From Croceibacterium aestuarii (GTDB taxonomy: Bacteria; Pseudomonadota; Alphaproteobacteria; Sphingomonadales; Sphingomonadaceae), in the NCBI RefSeq assembly GCF_030657335.1, contig NZ_CP131039.1, forward strand, positions 2,558,501 to 2,622,500: DNA of 64,000 nt. Direction: 5' to 3'. The translations under genes were made by a program, and so were the position numbers. This document shows, piece by piece, positions 16,855 through 25,035 of the stretch; position 1 is the stretch's first letter, and each line of letters opens with the position of its first letter. The notes under the pieces were generated by a model. That model was not told the DNA's origin. It did no database searches and was given only the letters and a program-made list of their open reading frames with translations.

Positions 16855-18075
16855 ATGACGCGTTCGACGACGTTCGGCCCGCTGGCGCACCGCATGTTCG
16901 CGCTGTTGATGGCGGGCGTGCTGCTGACCAACCTCGGCAATTCGGTGCAGGCGGTGGGCGCCTCGTGGCAGCTGACCGCGATGGGCGAACCGGCCGATAT
17001 CGTCGCCCTGGTGCAGACCGCGCTCAACCTGCCGATCCTGCTGCTGGCGCTGCCCGCCGGGGCCTGGGCCGACATGCACGACCGGCGCCGCGTGGTGCTC
17101 GGCGCACAGGGCTTCATGCTGGCGCTGTCGCTCCTCCTTGCCGCTCTAGCGCTGAGCGGCGCGGCGCCGGCCTGGGCGATCGTCGCGCTGACCGCGTTCC
17201 TCGCCTGCGGCATCGCCACCTTCAGCCCGGCGATGGGAGCGAGCATTCGCGGCACCGTGCCCAAGGCGGAACTGGCGGCGGCGGTGGCGCTCAACATCCT
17301 GATCTTCAACACCGCGCGCGCGGCCGGCCCGGCGCTCGGCGGGGCGATCGTCGCTGCCGGCGGCGCGGGCACGGCCTTCGTGGTCAATGCCGCGTGCTAC
17401 GCGCTGGCGATCGCTCTCTATCTGCGCTGGAAGCCCGAACCGCAGCCACCGCGTGAGCCCCGCCCGCTCACGGCGATGGTCGCGGAGGGATTGCGCCACG
17501 CCTTCGCCAGCAAGCCAATCCGGGCGATCTTCGTGCGCGCCTTCGCCTTCACCGCGAGCGGGGCCGCGGCCTGGGCGCTGATGCCGCTGGTCGCCGCGCG
17601 ACTGCTCGACGCGGGACCTTCGACTTACGGCCTGCTGCTCGGCGCGCTCGGCCTCGGCGCGGTGATCGGCGCGGCCAGCGCGACCACGATTCGCCAGCGT
17701 TTCGGCGCCGAGACGATCACCCGCGGGGCAGGCGTACTCTACGGCCTTGCCATCGTTGCAGTCTCGCTGCGGCCCGGGCTCGCCGCCACGCTCGCGCTGC
17801 TGGTCATCGGCGGCGCCGGCTGGGTCCAGGCCCTGTCGGGCTTCTCGGTCGCGGCACAGCTCTGGGCCCCGCAGGACGTGGTCGGCCGGGTCGTGGCCCT
17901 GGCGAGCGCGGTGACATTCGGCGGGCTGGCGACCGGATCGTGGCTCTGGGGGCATTACGCCGAGAGCGTTGGCGTTGCAGGAGCGCTGCTCGCCTCGGGC
18001 GCGGCAATGGTCGCACTGCCGCTGCTAGGGCTGCTGGTGCCGATGCCCGATCACCGCCCTCCCGCGGATGCCTAG
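16855..18075 (+). CDS. MFS transporter, MFS_3 / enterobactin-exporter-like
   Basis: This 406-aa inner-membrane protein has 12 predicted helices and the MFS_3 pattern. Recognisable blocks are GNSVQAVGASWQLTAMG, the loop AGAWADMHDRRRVVLG between helices 2 and 3, FSPAMGASIRGTVPKAELAAAVALN, and FNTARAAGPALGG. The family exports siderophores, drugs or metabolites; the substrate here is unknown. ATG 16855 has no clear Shine-Dalgarno; an in-frame TTG at 16789 is possible but adds an Ala/Arg-rich stretch without features. A strong hairpin at 18074-18101 overlaps the stop codon. Confidence 0.82.
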   Translation: MTRSTTFGPLAHRMFALLMAGVLLTNLGNSVQAVGASWQLTAMGEPADIVALVQTALNLPILLLALPAGAWADMHDRRRVVLGAQGFMLALSLLLAALALSGAAPAWAIVALTAFLACGIATFSPAMGASIRGTVPKAELAAAVALNILIFNTARAAGPALGGAIVAAGGAGTAFVVNAACYALAIALYLRWKPEPQPPREPRPLTAMVAEGLRHAFASKPIRAIFVRAFAFTASGAAAWALMPLVAARLLDAGPSTYGLLLGALGLGAVIGAASATTIRQRFGAETITRGAGVLYGLAIVAVSLRPGLAATLALLVIGGAGWVQALSGFSVAAQLWAPQDVVGRVVALASAVTFGGLATGSWLWGHYAESVGVAGALLASGAAMVALPLLGLLVPMPDHRPPADA

Positions 18076-18101
18076 CGCCGCTTTGCATGTGCAGCGGCGC
18101 T
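18074..18101 (+). terminator. GC-rich hairpin at the MFS gene end
   Basis: AGCGCCGC (18074-18081) pairs perfectly with GCGGCGCT (18094-18101) around a 12-nt loop that contains a further TGCA self-complementary element. The stem begins within the TAG stop codon. No T-run follows, so it is a terminator-like or mRNA 3'-end stabilising hairpin, not a classic intrinsic terminator. Confidence 0.4.
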
Positions 18102-18227
18102 CCGCTCGCCGCACACATCGCTCGCGTGACCCGCAATCGCACCGGCGCAATCGAAATGGTTAATTTGCCAGCAAGGTTAACGCGAACACGCGAAGCGCGA
18201 ATGTTCTCGTTGGAAAGGGTATGAGGA

Positions 18228-19136
18228 ATGGATGTCACGTCGACAAAGTCGGGAATTGTCTCGCTGGTTGCGATTCTCGCCATGGCCGCGCCGGGCGGTC
18301 TCGCGGCGCAGGAGCTTGACGCAGACCAGGGCGAGGTCCTGACCACCGTTACCGGGACGGCGCCGTCCGACCTCACCGGGATGACCGAAGGGCCCGAAAT
18401 CGAAGGCACGATAACCGCGCGCAGCGGCGACAAGCTGCAGGTCACAAGCGCGGATGGCGCCAGCACGGCGATCAATCTGAGCGAGGCGACCGACATCCGC
18501 GCCAGCAAGGGCCTGTTCGGTCTCGGCCGCGAAAAGCTCACGGCAGATTCGCTGCTCAACGGCCTGCCGGTGAGCGTCAAGACGGTGCAATGGGGCAACG
18601 GCCTGGTCGCGAGCAAGATCAAGTTCAAGGACGACGATCTCGAAACCGCAGCGATGATCCGCAACGGAACCGCCCAGCGTTTCGGCGAGCACGATGTGGC
18701 GATCCAGCAGAACGCCGCGGCGACCGAGGCGCTTCGCGGGCGGCTGGGCGATATCGACCAGTACAACGTCAAAGGTGTGACCAACGTCTATTTCGACACC
18801 GGCAAGGCGCGGCTCTCGCCAAAGGCCAAGGCCGACCTGTGCGCCACCGCGGCCGACGCCGATGCAATGGAGAATGCGCTGATGCTGGTGGTCGGCTACA
18901 CCGATTCGGTCGGCAGCCAGGAATACAACCAGGTGCTTAGCGAAAAGCGCGCCGGCGGCGTGGTTAACTACCTGCAGCAGGCCTGCGGCTGGAAGCCTTA
19001 CCGCATGCTGACCCCGACCGGCATGGCCGAGGCCGACCCGCTGGCCGACAATTCGACCGCTGCCGGCAAGGCGCAGAACCGGCGCGTCTCGGTAAATATC
19101 CTGGTCAGCAAGAGCGTCGACGGCCTCGGCGGCTGA
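18228..19136 (+). CDS. OmpA-family outer membrane/peptidoglycan-binding protein
   Basis: This 302-aa exported protein has a signal peptide (ending GGLAAQ), a central beta-rich region (about 50-150), and a C-terminal OmpA domain (about 185-300). The OmpA domain shows NVYFDTGKARLSPKAKADL, VVGYTDSVGSQEYNQVLSEKRAGGVVNYL and a terminal AQNRRVSVNI; the Asp and Arg in these motifs bind diaminopimelate in peptidoglycan. It lacks an obvious N-terminal 8-strand barrel, so it may be a periplasmic tether. GGAAAGGG lies 8 nt before ATG 18228. GGTTAA occurs twice (18158 and 18175) in the promoter area. Confidence 0.85.
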   Translation: MDVTSTKSGIVSLVAILAMAAPGGLAAQELDADQGEVLTTVTGTAPSDLTGMTEGPEIEGTITARSGDKLQVTSADGASTAINLSEATDIRASKGLFGLGREKLTADSLLNGLPVSVKTVQWGNGLVASKIKFKDDDLETAAMIRNGTAQRFGEHDVAIQQNAAATEALRGRLGDIDQYNVKGVTNVYFDTGKARLSPKAKADLCATAADADAMENALMLVVGYTDSVGSQEYNQVLSEKRAGGVVNYLQQACGWKPYRMLTPTGMAEADPLADNSTAAGKAQNRRVSVNILVSKSVDGLGG

Positions 19137-19145
19137 GGGGCGCGG

Positions 19146-19219
19146 CCCTTCGACAGGCTCAGGGCGAACGGGGTTCTTTGGCGAGATCCCCGCGTCCGTT
19201 CGTGCTGAGCTTGTCGAAG
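19146..19219. repeat. REP-type extragenic palindrome pair (copy 2)
   Basis: CCCTTCGACAGGCTCAGGGCGAACGG (19146-19171, the first 20 bases being the diagnostic part) is followed by its degenerate inverse CCGTTCGTGCTGAGCTTGTC (from 19196). This is the common proteobacterial element that, when translated, reads PFALSLSKG. It fills the convergent gap between the OmpA-family gene and pgi and may act as a bidirectional transcript end. Confidence 0.75.
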
Positions 19220-19250
19220 CAGGTGCGCGAACGCAGCCGCACGCGCAGTC

Positions 19251-20765
19251 TCACCCCAGTCCGGCCTTCTCCAGCAGCGCCGTGGTGCTGGGATCGAACT
19301 GCGCACCGCCGGACTCGATCCTCTTCGCGATCGCCTTGCCCAGCTCGACGCCGAATTGGTCGAACGGGTTGATGCCCATCAGCACGGCATTGGCGAAGGT
19401 GCGGTGTTCGTGGAAGGCGATCAGCGCGCCCAGCGTGGCGGCGTCGATATCGTCGCACAGGATTGTCGCGCTGGGTCGATTGCCCGGATAGGCGCGCGCG
19501 GCGTCGTCGCTCGCCTGTCCGGCCATCAGCGCCGCGCCCTGCGCGAAGCAGTTCATCAGCAGAATACGGTGATGCGCGGCGTCGAGACTGTCGCCCGGGG
19601 CGATGCTGGCGATGAAATCGACCGGCACCAGGTGCGTGCCCTGGTGAAGCAGCTGGAACACCGCGTGCTGCGCGTCGGTGCCCACCCCGCCCCAGGTGAT
19701 CGGCGCAGTCGGTCCGTCGACCGGGTCGCCCGCGGCGGTAACCGACTTGCCGTTGGATTCCATCTCGAGCTGCTGGAGATAGCTGGGAAACAGCCGCAAC
19801 CGCTCGTCGTACGCGAAGACGCCGCGCGTTTCGGCCTTGCGCAGCCGGGCATAGGTGAGGTCGGCGAAGGCGGCGCGCAGGCACAAGTTGGCGCGTCCGT
19901 TGCTGTCGCGGAAATGCTCGTCGACCTTCGCTGCGCCCTCGAGAAAGCTTTCGAACTCCTCCCAGCCGATCGCCATGGCGATGGGGAAGCCGATGCTCGA
20001 CCACAGCGAATAGCGGCCCCCGACGCTTTCCGCGAAGGGCAGGATACGCGTCTCGTCGACGCCCCATTCGACTGCCTTTTCGGGGTTGGCGGTCAGCGCT
20101 ATGACCCGGCCCGAGGGATCGGCGACGCCGTTCTGCTCGAGCCAGGAGAGCGCGCTGGCAGCATTGGTCATCGTCTCGATGGTGGTGAACGTCTTGCTGG
20201 CCACGGCCAGCAGGGTGGTTTCGGGATCGCAGGCTTTGAACGCCGCTTCAAGCGCTTGACCGTCGATGTTCGAAACCACATGAACATCGCAGAGTGGGAA
20301 GTCGCGCGCCAGCGCGTCGACCGCCAGCGCCGGGCCGAGCGCCGAGCCGCCGATGCCGACGTGGATCAAGTGTTTGACGTCTCCCATGGCGCCGTCATGG
20401 ATTGCCCGAACCAGCGCCTCCATGCGGTCGCGCAGGACCAGCGCTTCTTCAACGCTTTCGGCCTTGCCGACGCCGCGCAGCGCGCTGTGCTCGGCGGCGC
20501 GGCCTTCGGTGGAGTTGACCACTTCCCCGGCGAACAGCCGCTCGCGCATCGCCGCGAAACCGGCCGCCTCGGCCAGGGCTTCGAACCCGTCGAGCAACTT
20601 GTCGTCGAGATGCGTCTTCGACCAGTCGAACAGCACCCCGGTCTCGCCCAGCTCGATCCGTCCGGAAAGCTTGTTCACGCGCTGCGGATCTTCAGCGAAA
20701 AGCTCGGTCAGCGTCGGCTCCGGCAAAAGGGCGAGGTCATGCCAGGCATCGGCTCTGGTCGGCAT
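19251..20765 (-). CDS. pgi: glucose-6-phosphate isomerase
   Basis: This 504-aa cytoplasmic enzyme interconverts glucose-6-phosphate and fructose-6-phosphate. Phosphate-binding and active-site blocks are present: HVGIGGSALGP, VASKTFTTIETMTNA, GGRYSLWSSIGFPIA, the Glu-containing QQLEMESNGKSV, QLLHQGTHLVPVDF and the C-terminal NPFDQFGVELGKAIAKRI with the catalytic Lys. The order and spacing match full-length Pgi. It is divergent from lepB and ends against the REP element at 19146-19219. Confidence 0.96.
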   Translation of the reverse strand: MPTRADAWHDLALLPEPTLTELFAEDPQRVNKLSGRIELGETGVLFDWSKTHLDDKLLDGFEALAEAAGFAAMRERLFAGEVVNSTEGRAAEHSALRGVGKAESVEEALVLRDRMEALVRAIHDGAMGDVKHLIHVGIGGSALGPALAVDALARDFPLCDVHVVSNIDGQALEAAFKACDPETTLLAVASKTFTTIETMTNAASALSWLEQNGVADPSGRVIALTANPEKAVEWGVDETRILPFAESVGGRYSLWSSIGFPIAMAIGWEEFESFLEGAAKVDEHFRDSNGRANLCLRAAFADLTYARLRKAETRGVFAYDERLRLFPSYLQQLEMESNGKSVTAAGDPVDGPTAPITWGGVGTDAQHAVFQLLHQGTHLVPVDFIASIAPGDSLDAAHHRILLMNCFAQGAALMAGQASDDAARAYPGNRPSATILCDDIDAATLGALIAFHEHRTFANAVLMGINPFDQFGVELGKAIAKRIESGGAQFDPSTTALLEKAGLG

Positions 20766-20887
20766 CGAAGTCCTTTCCTACAGGCAAGCTCTTGGGCTAG
20801 GCGAGCGAGCAATGTTTTGGAACCCCGAAATCCGCGCCGGACGTACTGTTGGATGCCCCCGCCCGCACCGCTTCTTTTTTTCCTCCT

Positions 20888-20908
20888 GGACCGTGGTCCA
20901 AGTGGTCC
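20888..20908 (+). promoter_or_regulatory. GGACC/GGTCC dyad just before lepB
   Basis: GGACC-GT-GGTCC (20888-20899) is followed by another GGTCC ending one base before the lepB ATG. The element overlaps the place where a ribosome-binding site would be, and no Shine-Dalgarno is visible. It could sequester or replace the initiation site; this is only a sequence observation. Confidence 0.3.
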
Positions 20909-21769
20909 ATGTGTGTCACCTTGGCTGATCCCGTGAGCGAAACGGACCCGGCGGCCGCGGACGATTCGGCCAAGGCCGAAGACCTGGCTGCGAAGAAGCC
21001 GGAAGGCAGCTTTGCCTGGTTTCTGGTCAAGCTCGTCATCATCGTGCTCATCTTCCGCACGTTCGTATTCAGCACCTTCTCGATCCCGTCGGAATCCATG
21101 CTGCCGCGGCTGATGGTGGGCGATTACCTGTTTACGGCCAAGTGGCCCTACGGCTTTTCGCGCGCCTCGCTGCCGTTCGACGTCGACATCGGCGACGGGC
21201 GGCTCTTCGCCCACTTGCCCAAACGCGGCGATGTCGTGGTGTTCAAGCATCCCGTCGACCGCAGCGACTACATAAAGCGGGTCATCGGTCTGCCCGGCGA
21301 CACCATCCAGGTGAAGGGAGGCGTCGTCTTCATCAACGGCGAAGCGGTGAAGAAGGAACGGATTGCCGACTTCGTCCACCCGGTCACGCCGTACTACGCC
21401 TGCCGGGAAGTGCGCTTCCGCAAGACCGCCCCCGACGGAACCCTGCTTTGCGCCTACCCGCGCTTTCGCGAGACGCTGCCGGGCGGCAAGAGCTACCAGG
21501 TGCTCGATTGGGGCTCGACGCCGCAGGACGACACGCCACCGCGCATCGTACCCGAGGGCATGCTGTTCATGATGGGCGACAACCGCGACAATTCTATGGA
21601 CAGCCGCTTCCCGGCCGTGGCCGGCCAGGGCGTAGGCCTGGTTCCGCTCGACAACGTCGTCAGCCGGGCCAGCTTCATCGCCTTTTCGACCGACGGCGAG
21701 GCGAGCTGGATCAACCCTGTGAGCTGGTTCACCGCGGCGCGCTGGAACCGTATCGGGGACGGCATTTGA
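20909..21769 (+). CDS. lepB: signal peptidase I
   Basis: This 286-aa membrane-bound serine protease removes Sec and Tat signal peptides at the periplasmic face. An Ala/Asp-rich N-terminus is followed by one helix (about 38-55). The nucleophile Ser63 lies in FSIPSESMLP and the general-base Lys123 in DYIKRVIGLPGD. Box E follows as FMMGDNRDNSMDSR. The exact start is uncertain: ATG 20909 is chosen, but in-frame TTG 20921 and GTG 20933 are also possible and none has a clear ribosome-binding site. Its stop overlaps the rnc start (TTGA), so lepB-rnc-era is one operon. Confidence 0.93.
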   Translation: MCVTLADPVSETDPAAADDSAKAEDLAAKKPEGSFAWFLVKLVIIVLIFRTFVFSTFSIPSESMLPRLMVGDYLFTAKWPYGFSRASLPFDVDIGDGRLFAHLPKRGDVVVFKHPVDRSDYIKRVIGLPGDTIQVKGGVVFINGEAVKKERIADFVHPVTPYYACREVRFRKTAPDGTLLCAYPRFRETLPGGKSYQVLDWGSTPQDDTPPRIVPEGMLFMMGDNRDNSMDSRFPAVAGQGVGLVPLDNVVSRASFIAFSTDGEASWINPVSWFTAARWNRIGDGI

Positions 21770-22434
21770 GCGGCCTGGGCGAAACGCGGGCCTGGCTGGA
21801 AGGGGTCGGCTGGAAGGTCCGCGACGAGACGCTGTGGATCGAGGCACTGACTCACGGCAGCACCGGCGCGGCGCGCGACTACCAGCGGCTCGAATTCCTC
21901 GGCGACCGGGTGCTCGGCCTGGCGGTTTCGGAATGGCTCTACCAGCACAACGGGGGCAGCGAGGGGGAACTCGCGCAGCGGCTCAACGCGCTGGTCAGCC
22001 GTGCCGCCTGCGCCCGCGTCGCGCGCGCCATCGGCGTGCCCGAGCACCTGCGGCTCGGCAAGCAGGCGCGTGACGACGGCGGCCAGGACAGCGACAACAT
22101 CCTCGGCGACGTGATGGAGGCGCTGCTCGGCGCCAGTTTCCTCGAAGAGGGATTCGACGCGACGCGCGCCGTGGTCCGCGCGATCTGGCAAGGCGAGATG
22201 TCGGGCGGCGCTGGGCGCGCCAAGCATCCCAAGAGCGCGCTGCAGGAATGGGCCGCCGGCAACCGCCGCAAGCCGCCCGAATACGAACTGGTCGAACGCT
22301 CCGGCCCCGACCATGCCTCGCGTTTCACCGTCCGGGTGAGCGTCCACAACGTCGGTGCGGTCGAGGCCACCGCCGCCAGCAAGCAGGACGCCGAAACCGC
22401 CGCCGCCAAAGCCTTCATGGAGACCTACGGATGA
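21766..22434 (+). CDS. rnc: ribonuclease III
   Basis: This 222-aa double-strand-specific endoribonuclease processes rRNA precursors and structured mRNAs. The catalytic signature is YQRLEFLGDRVLGLAVSEWL near residues 40-60. The second acidic cluster is in DNILGDVMEALLGASFLE. A C-terminal dsRNA-binding domain contains PKSALQEWA and the final ASKQDAETAAAKAFM. TTG 21766 is the start, overlapping the lepB TGA by 4 nt; the frame is open far upstream inside lepB but is not coding there. The era ATG overlaps its own stop by 4 nt. Confidence 0.94.
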   Translation: MSGLGETRAWLEGVGWKVRDETLWIEALTHGSTGAARDYQRLEFLGDRVLGLAVSEWLYQHNGGSEGELAQRLNALVSRAACARVARAIGVPEHLRLGKQARDDGGQDSDNILGDVMEALLGASFLEEGFDATRAVVRAIWQGEMSGGAGRAKHPKSALQEWAAGNRRKPPEYELVERSGPDHASRFTVRVSVHNVGAVEATAASKQDAETAAAKAFMETYG

Positions 22435-23336
22435 GCGAGAGCGAACCTACCCGGTGCGGCGTGGTCGCAGTGATCGGCGCGCCCAACGCCGGAAAGTCGA
22501 CACTGACCAACGCGCTCGTCGGGCAGAAGGTCGCGATCGTCTCGGCCAAGGCGCAGACTACCCGTGCCCGCCTGCTCGGCATTGCACTCGCCGGCAGCAC
22601 GCAGATTATCCTCGCCGATACGCCCGGCATCTTCGCTCCCAAGCGGCGGCTCGACCGGGCGATGGTCAGCGCCGCGTGGGAAGGCGCCGAGGCCGCCGAC
22701 GCGATCCTGCTGGTGGTCGACGCGGTCAAGCGCCGCCGCCACGAGCTCGAGCCGCTGCTCGAGGCTCTCGCCACCCGGCCCGAGCGCAAGCTGCTGGTGC
22801 TCAACAAGGTCGACGCGGCGGTGAAGGAGGAACTGCTCGTCCTCGCCCAGGACCTGACCGGCAAAGTCGCTTTCGACGAGGTTTTCTTCGTCTCCGCGCT
22901 GAGCGGCGACGGTGTCGAGGAACTCAAGGCGCACCTCGCCGCACTGATGCCCGAGGGGCCGTGGCACTACCCCGAGGATCAGGTCTCGGACGCCAGCGAG
23001 CGCCTTATGGCCGCCGAGATCACTCGCGAGCAGCTCTATAACCAGCTGCGCGAGGAACTGCCCTACGACAGCGCGGTGCGGCCCGAGAGCTACACCCAGC
23101 GCAAGGACGGCAGCGTCGAGATCCGCCAGCAGATCGTCGTCGGCCGCGAAACCCAGCGCGCCATCGTGCTCGGCAAGGGCGGCAGCCGGATCAAGGCGAT
23201 CGGCGAAGCGGCGCGCAAGGAGCTGGCCGACATCCTCGGCCAGAAGGTCCACCTCTTCCTGCACGTGAAGGTCGACGAGAACTGGGCCGAGAGCCGCGAG
23301 ATCTACGAGGAAATCGGCCTCGACTGGGTGCGCTAG
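22431..23336 (+). CDS. era: GTPase Era
   Basis: This 301-aa GTPase binds 16S rRNA and assists 30S subunit maturation. GTP-binding motifs are G1 GAPNAGKST, G2 region KAQTTRAR, G3 DTPG and G4 NKVD. The C-terminal KH domain shows IVLGKGGSRIKAIGEAARKEL. It starts at ATG 22431 in a 4-nt overlap with rnc, the classical rnc-era arrangement. It ends in a 4-nt convergent overlap with the MFS gene on the other strand. Confidence 0.96.
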   Translation: MSESEPTRCGVVAVIGAPNAGKSTLTNALVGQKVAIVSAKAQTTRARLLGIALAGSTQIILADTPGIFAPKRRLDRAMVSAAWEGAEAADAILLVVDAVKRRRHELEPLLEALATRPERKLLVLNKVDAAVKEELLVLAQDLTGKVAFDEVFFVSALSGDGVEELKAHLAALMPEGPWHYPEDQVSDASERLMAAEITREQLYNQLREELPYDSAVRPESYTQRKDGSVEIRQQIVVGRETQRAIVLGKGGSRIKAIGEAARKELADILGQKVHLFLHVKVDENWAESREIYEEIGLDWVR

Positions 23337-24784
23337 CGCACCATGTCGGGGTGGCGGTGCTTGCGGATCAGCGTCGCCCCGGTGGCGCGGAAGCGGTAGG
23401 CACTGCAGGCGGCGGCGATGACACACAGCGCGATCGAGGCGATGGCCGGAACCGGGCCCACGCCCAGCCCCATCGCCAGCACGACCCCGATCAGCGCCGC
23501 GCCGGTCGACTGACCGAACAGCCGCGCGGTCGAAAGCAGACCGCCCGCCGCCGCCGAGCGGTCCTTGGGCGCCTGGCCGATGATGAGGCGCGAATTGGGC
23601 GACAGGAACAGCCCGAAACCGAGCGCGGTCAGGCCCAGCCGCCAGCCGATCTGGGTCGGCGTCGCATCGTTCGCGAGCGTGGCGATGAAAACCAGGCCGG
23701 CGATGGCGACCACCATGCCGACGACGCCCATGACCGAGGGCGAGATGTGGTCCGAAAGCCAGCCAGCCGCCGGCGCGACGACCAGCATGGTCAGCGGGAA
23801 CGGCAGCAGCAGCAGGCCGACTTGGTCGGGCGTGTAGCCCATGCCCTGCTCGAAGCGGAACGGCAGCGCCACCATCAGCATGGCCGAGGCGATGAAGGCG
23901 CCGATGGCGGCGATGGTCGAAAGCCCTATGGCGGGCATGGCCATGAGGTCGACCGGCATGACCGGACGGTCCCTGCTCCGCTCGTAGCGGGTCAGGAAGA
24001 CCGCCGACACCGCACCCAGCGCTACGGCGACGAGGCCCGGCACCGGGTTGTCGTGGGTGGCCACGGCAAGGCCGCCGATCAGCGCCAGCACCGTCAGCGC
24101 GCTCCAGGCGCCCCCGGTCCAGTCGATCTTCATCCGCCGGGGGTGCGGATCGGGCAATGTGCGGCCGAGCGCGAGCGAAACGATGCCCAGCGGCGCCGCC
24201 GACACGAACACCCAGTGCCAATCGACATGCTCGGTGATGAACCCGCCCAGCGTCGGCGCGATAGCATAGGAACTGGCGACGATGACCGAGTTGATGCCCA
24301 TCCCCGTGCCGAGGTTCTTCGCAGGGTAGATGGCCCGCAACATAGCCGCCGAAACCGACAGCGCGATGCCGGCGCCGATGGCCTGCCCGGCACGCACCAG
24401 CAGCAAGGCCCAGAAGTTGTTGGCGAGAAACGCCGCGGCCGAAGCCGCGCAAAACAGCACCTGGCCGATCTGGTAAAGATTGCGGTGGCCGACCTTGTCG
24501 CCGATCGTGGCAAAGGGCAGCAGGACCATGACCATGGCGAGCTGGTAAACGGTAACGACGTTGGTCACCGCGCTGTCGCTGACGCCGAGATCGCTCGCGA
24601 TGGTCGGCAACGCGACGTTGGCGATGGCTCCGTCTACCACGAACAGCGCGGTCCCGAAGCTTATCGCCGCGATCGCCCAGTACCGGCGAGGCCTGGGCAA
24701 GCCATCGCCCGATGCAGCCTGCGGGGCGGAATCGGTCGCCGGCTCCCCGGCATCGCTTTCCGTTTCACTTCGCAACTGCAACAT
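23333..24784 (-). CDS. MFS transporter, DHA2 (EmrB/QacA-like) family
   Basis: This 483-aa inner-membrane protein has about 14 helices. An N-terminal cytoplasmic tail of about 30 aa precedes helix 1 with FGTALFVVDGAIANVALPTIASDLG, the DHA2 motif with a membrane Asp. GDKVGHRNLYQIG is the motif-A loop and GINSVIVASSYAIAPTLGG resembles motif C of antiporters. Drug or metabolite efflux is likely; the substrate is unknown. ATG 24784 is supported by the domain start. It lies 68 nt downstream of the 60-aa gene and topA on the same strand. Confidence 0.88.
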   Translation of the reverse strand: MLQLRSETESDAGEPATDSAPQAASGDGLPRPRRYWAIAAISFGTALFVVDGAIANVALPTIASDLGVSDSAVTNVVTVYQLAMVMVLLPFATIGDKVGHRNLYQIGQVLFCAASAAAFLANNFWALLLVRAGQAIGAGIALSVSAAMLRAIYPAKNLGTGMGINSVIVASSYAIAPTLGGFITEHVDWHWVFVSAAPLGIVSLALGRTLPDPHPRRMKIDWTGGAWSALTVLALIGGLAVATHDNPVPGLVAVALGAVSAVFLTRYERSRDRPVMPVDLMAMPAIGLSTIAAIGAFIASAMLMVALPFRFEQGMGYTPDQVGLLLLPFPLTMLVVAPAAGWLSDHISPSVMGVVGMVVAIAGLVFIATLANDATPTQIGWRLGLTALGFGLFLSPNSRLIIGQAPKDRSAAAGGLLSTARLFGQSTGAALIGVVLAMGLGVGPVPAIASIALCVIAAACSAYRFRATGATLIRKHRHPDMVR

Positions 24785-24852
24785 TTCCGTTGAACGAAAG
24801 AGGCCGGAAAAGGTCCCCGCTACGGCCAAATAATTGCTGCCCCACCGGCGCG

Positions 24853-25035
24853 TCAGCGCTTCTTGGCAATGGCGATCTTGTTCTTCTTCGCGAAGTCCTT
24901 GGTCGATTCCTCGCTGCGATTGAGGGCCTTTGCGATCGCTTTGAGCCCGTGTCCCTTTGCTGCGAGCGTGCGCAGCTGGCCCGCCTCGTCGGCCTTCCAC
25001 GGTTGCTTGTGGCGCTCGAACAGTTCCTTGCTCAC
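24853..25035 (-). CDS. 60-aa basic HTH (Myb/SANT-like) protein coupled to topA
   Basis: This 60-aa protein starts at GTG 25035, overlapping the topA stop by 4 nt (GTGA). Its sequence (KQPWKADEAGQLRTLAAKG, then KAIAKALNRSEESTKDFAKKNKI) has the spacing of a Trp-containing three-helix Myb/SANT-type HTH, and the C-terminus is Lys-rich. Nucleic acid binding is therefore likely. Its coupling to topoisomerase I suggests a role with DNA topology or topA expression, but that is inference. The name of the family, if one exists, is not known to me. Confidence 0.7.
   Translation of the reverse strand: MSKELFERHKQPWKADEAGQLRTLAAKGHGLKAIAKALNRSEESTKDFAKKNKIAIAKKR

Noticed and set aside
18151..18185. Possible CtrA site (two TTAA blocks) upstream of the OmpA-family gene
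   Set aside because: The TTAA blocks are separated by 13 nt, not the 7 nt of the CtrA consensus.
22425..24452. 675-codon leftward frame across era and the MFS gene
   Set aside because: It runs antisense through era and out of frame through the MFS gene, and has no domain pattern.
23351..24793. 480-codon rightward frame antisense to the DHA2-type MFS gene
   Set aside because: Arg/Gln/His-rich low-complexity translation, the usual antisense of hydrophobic codons.
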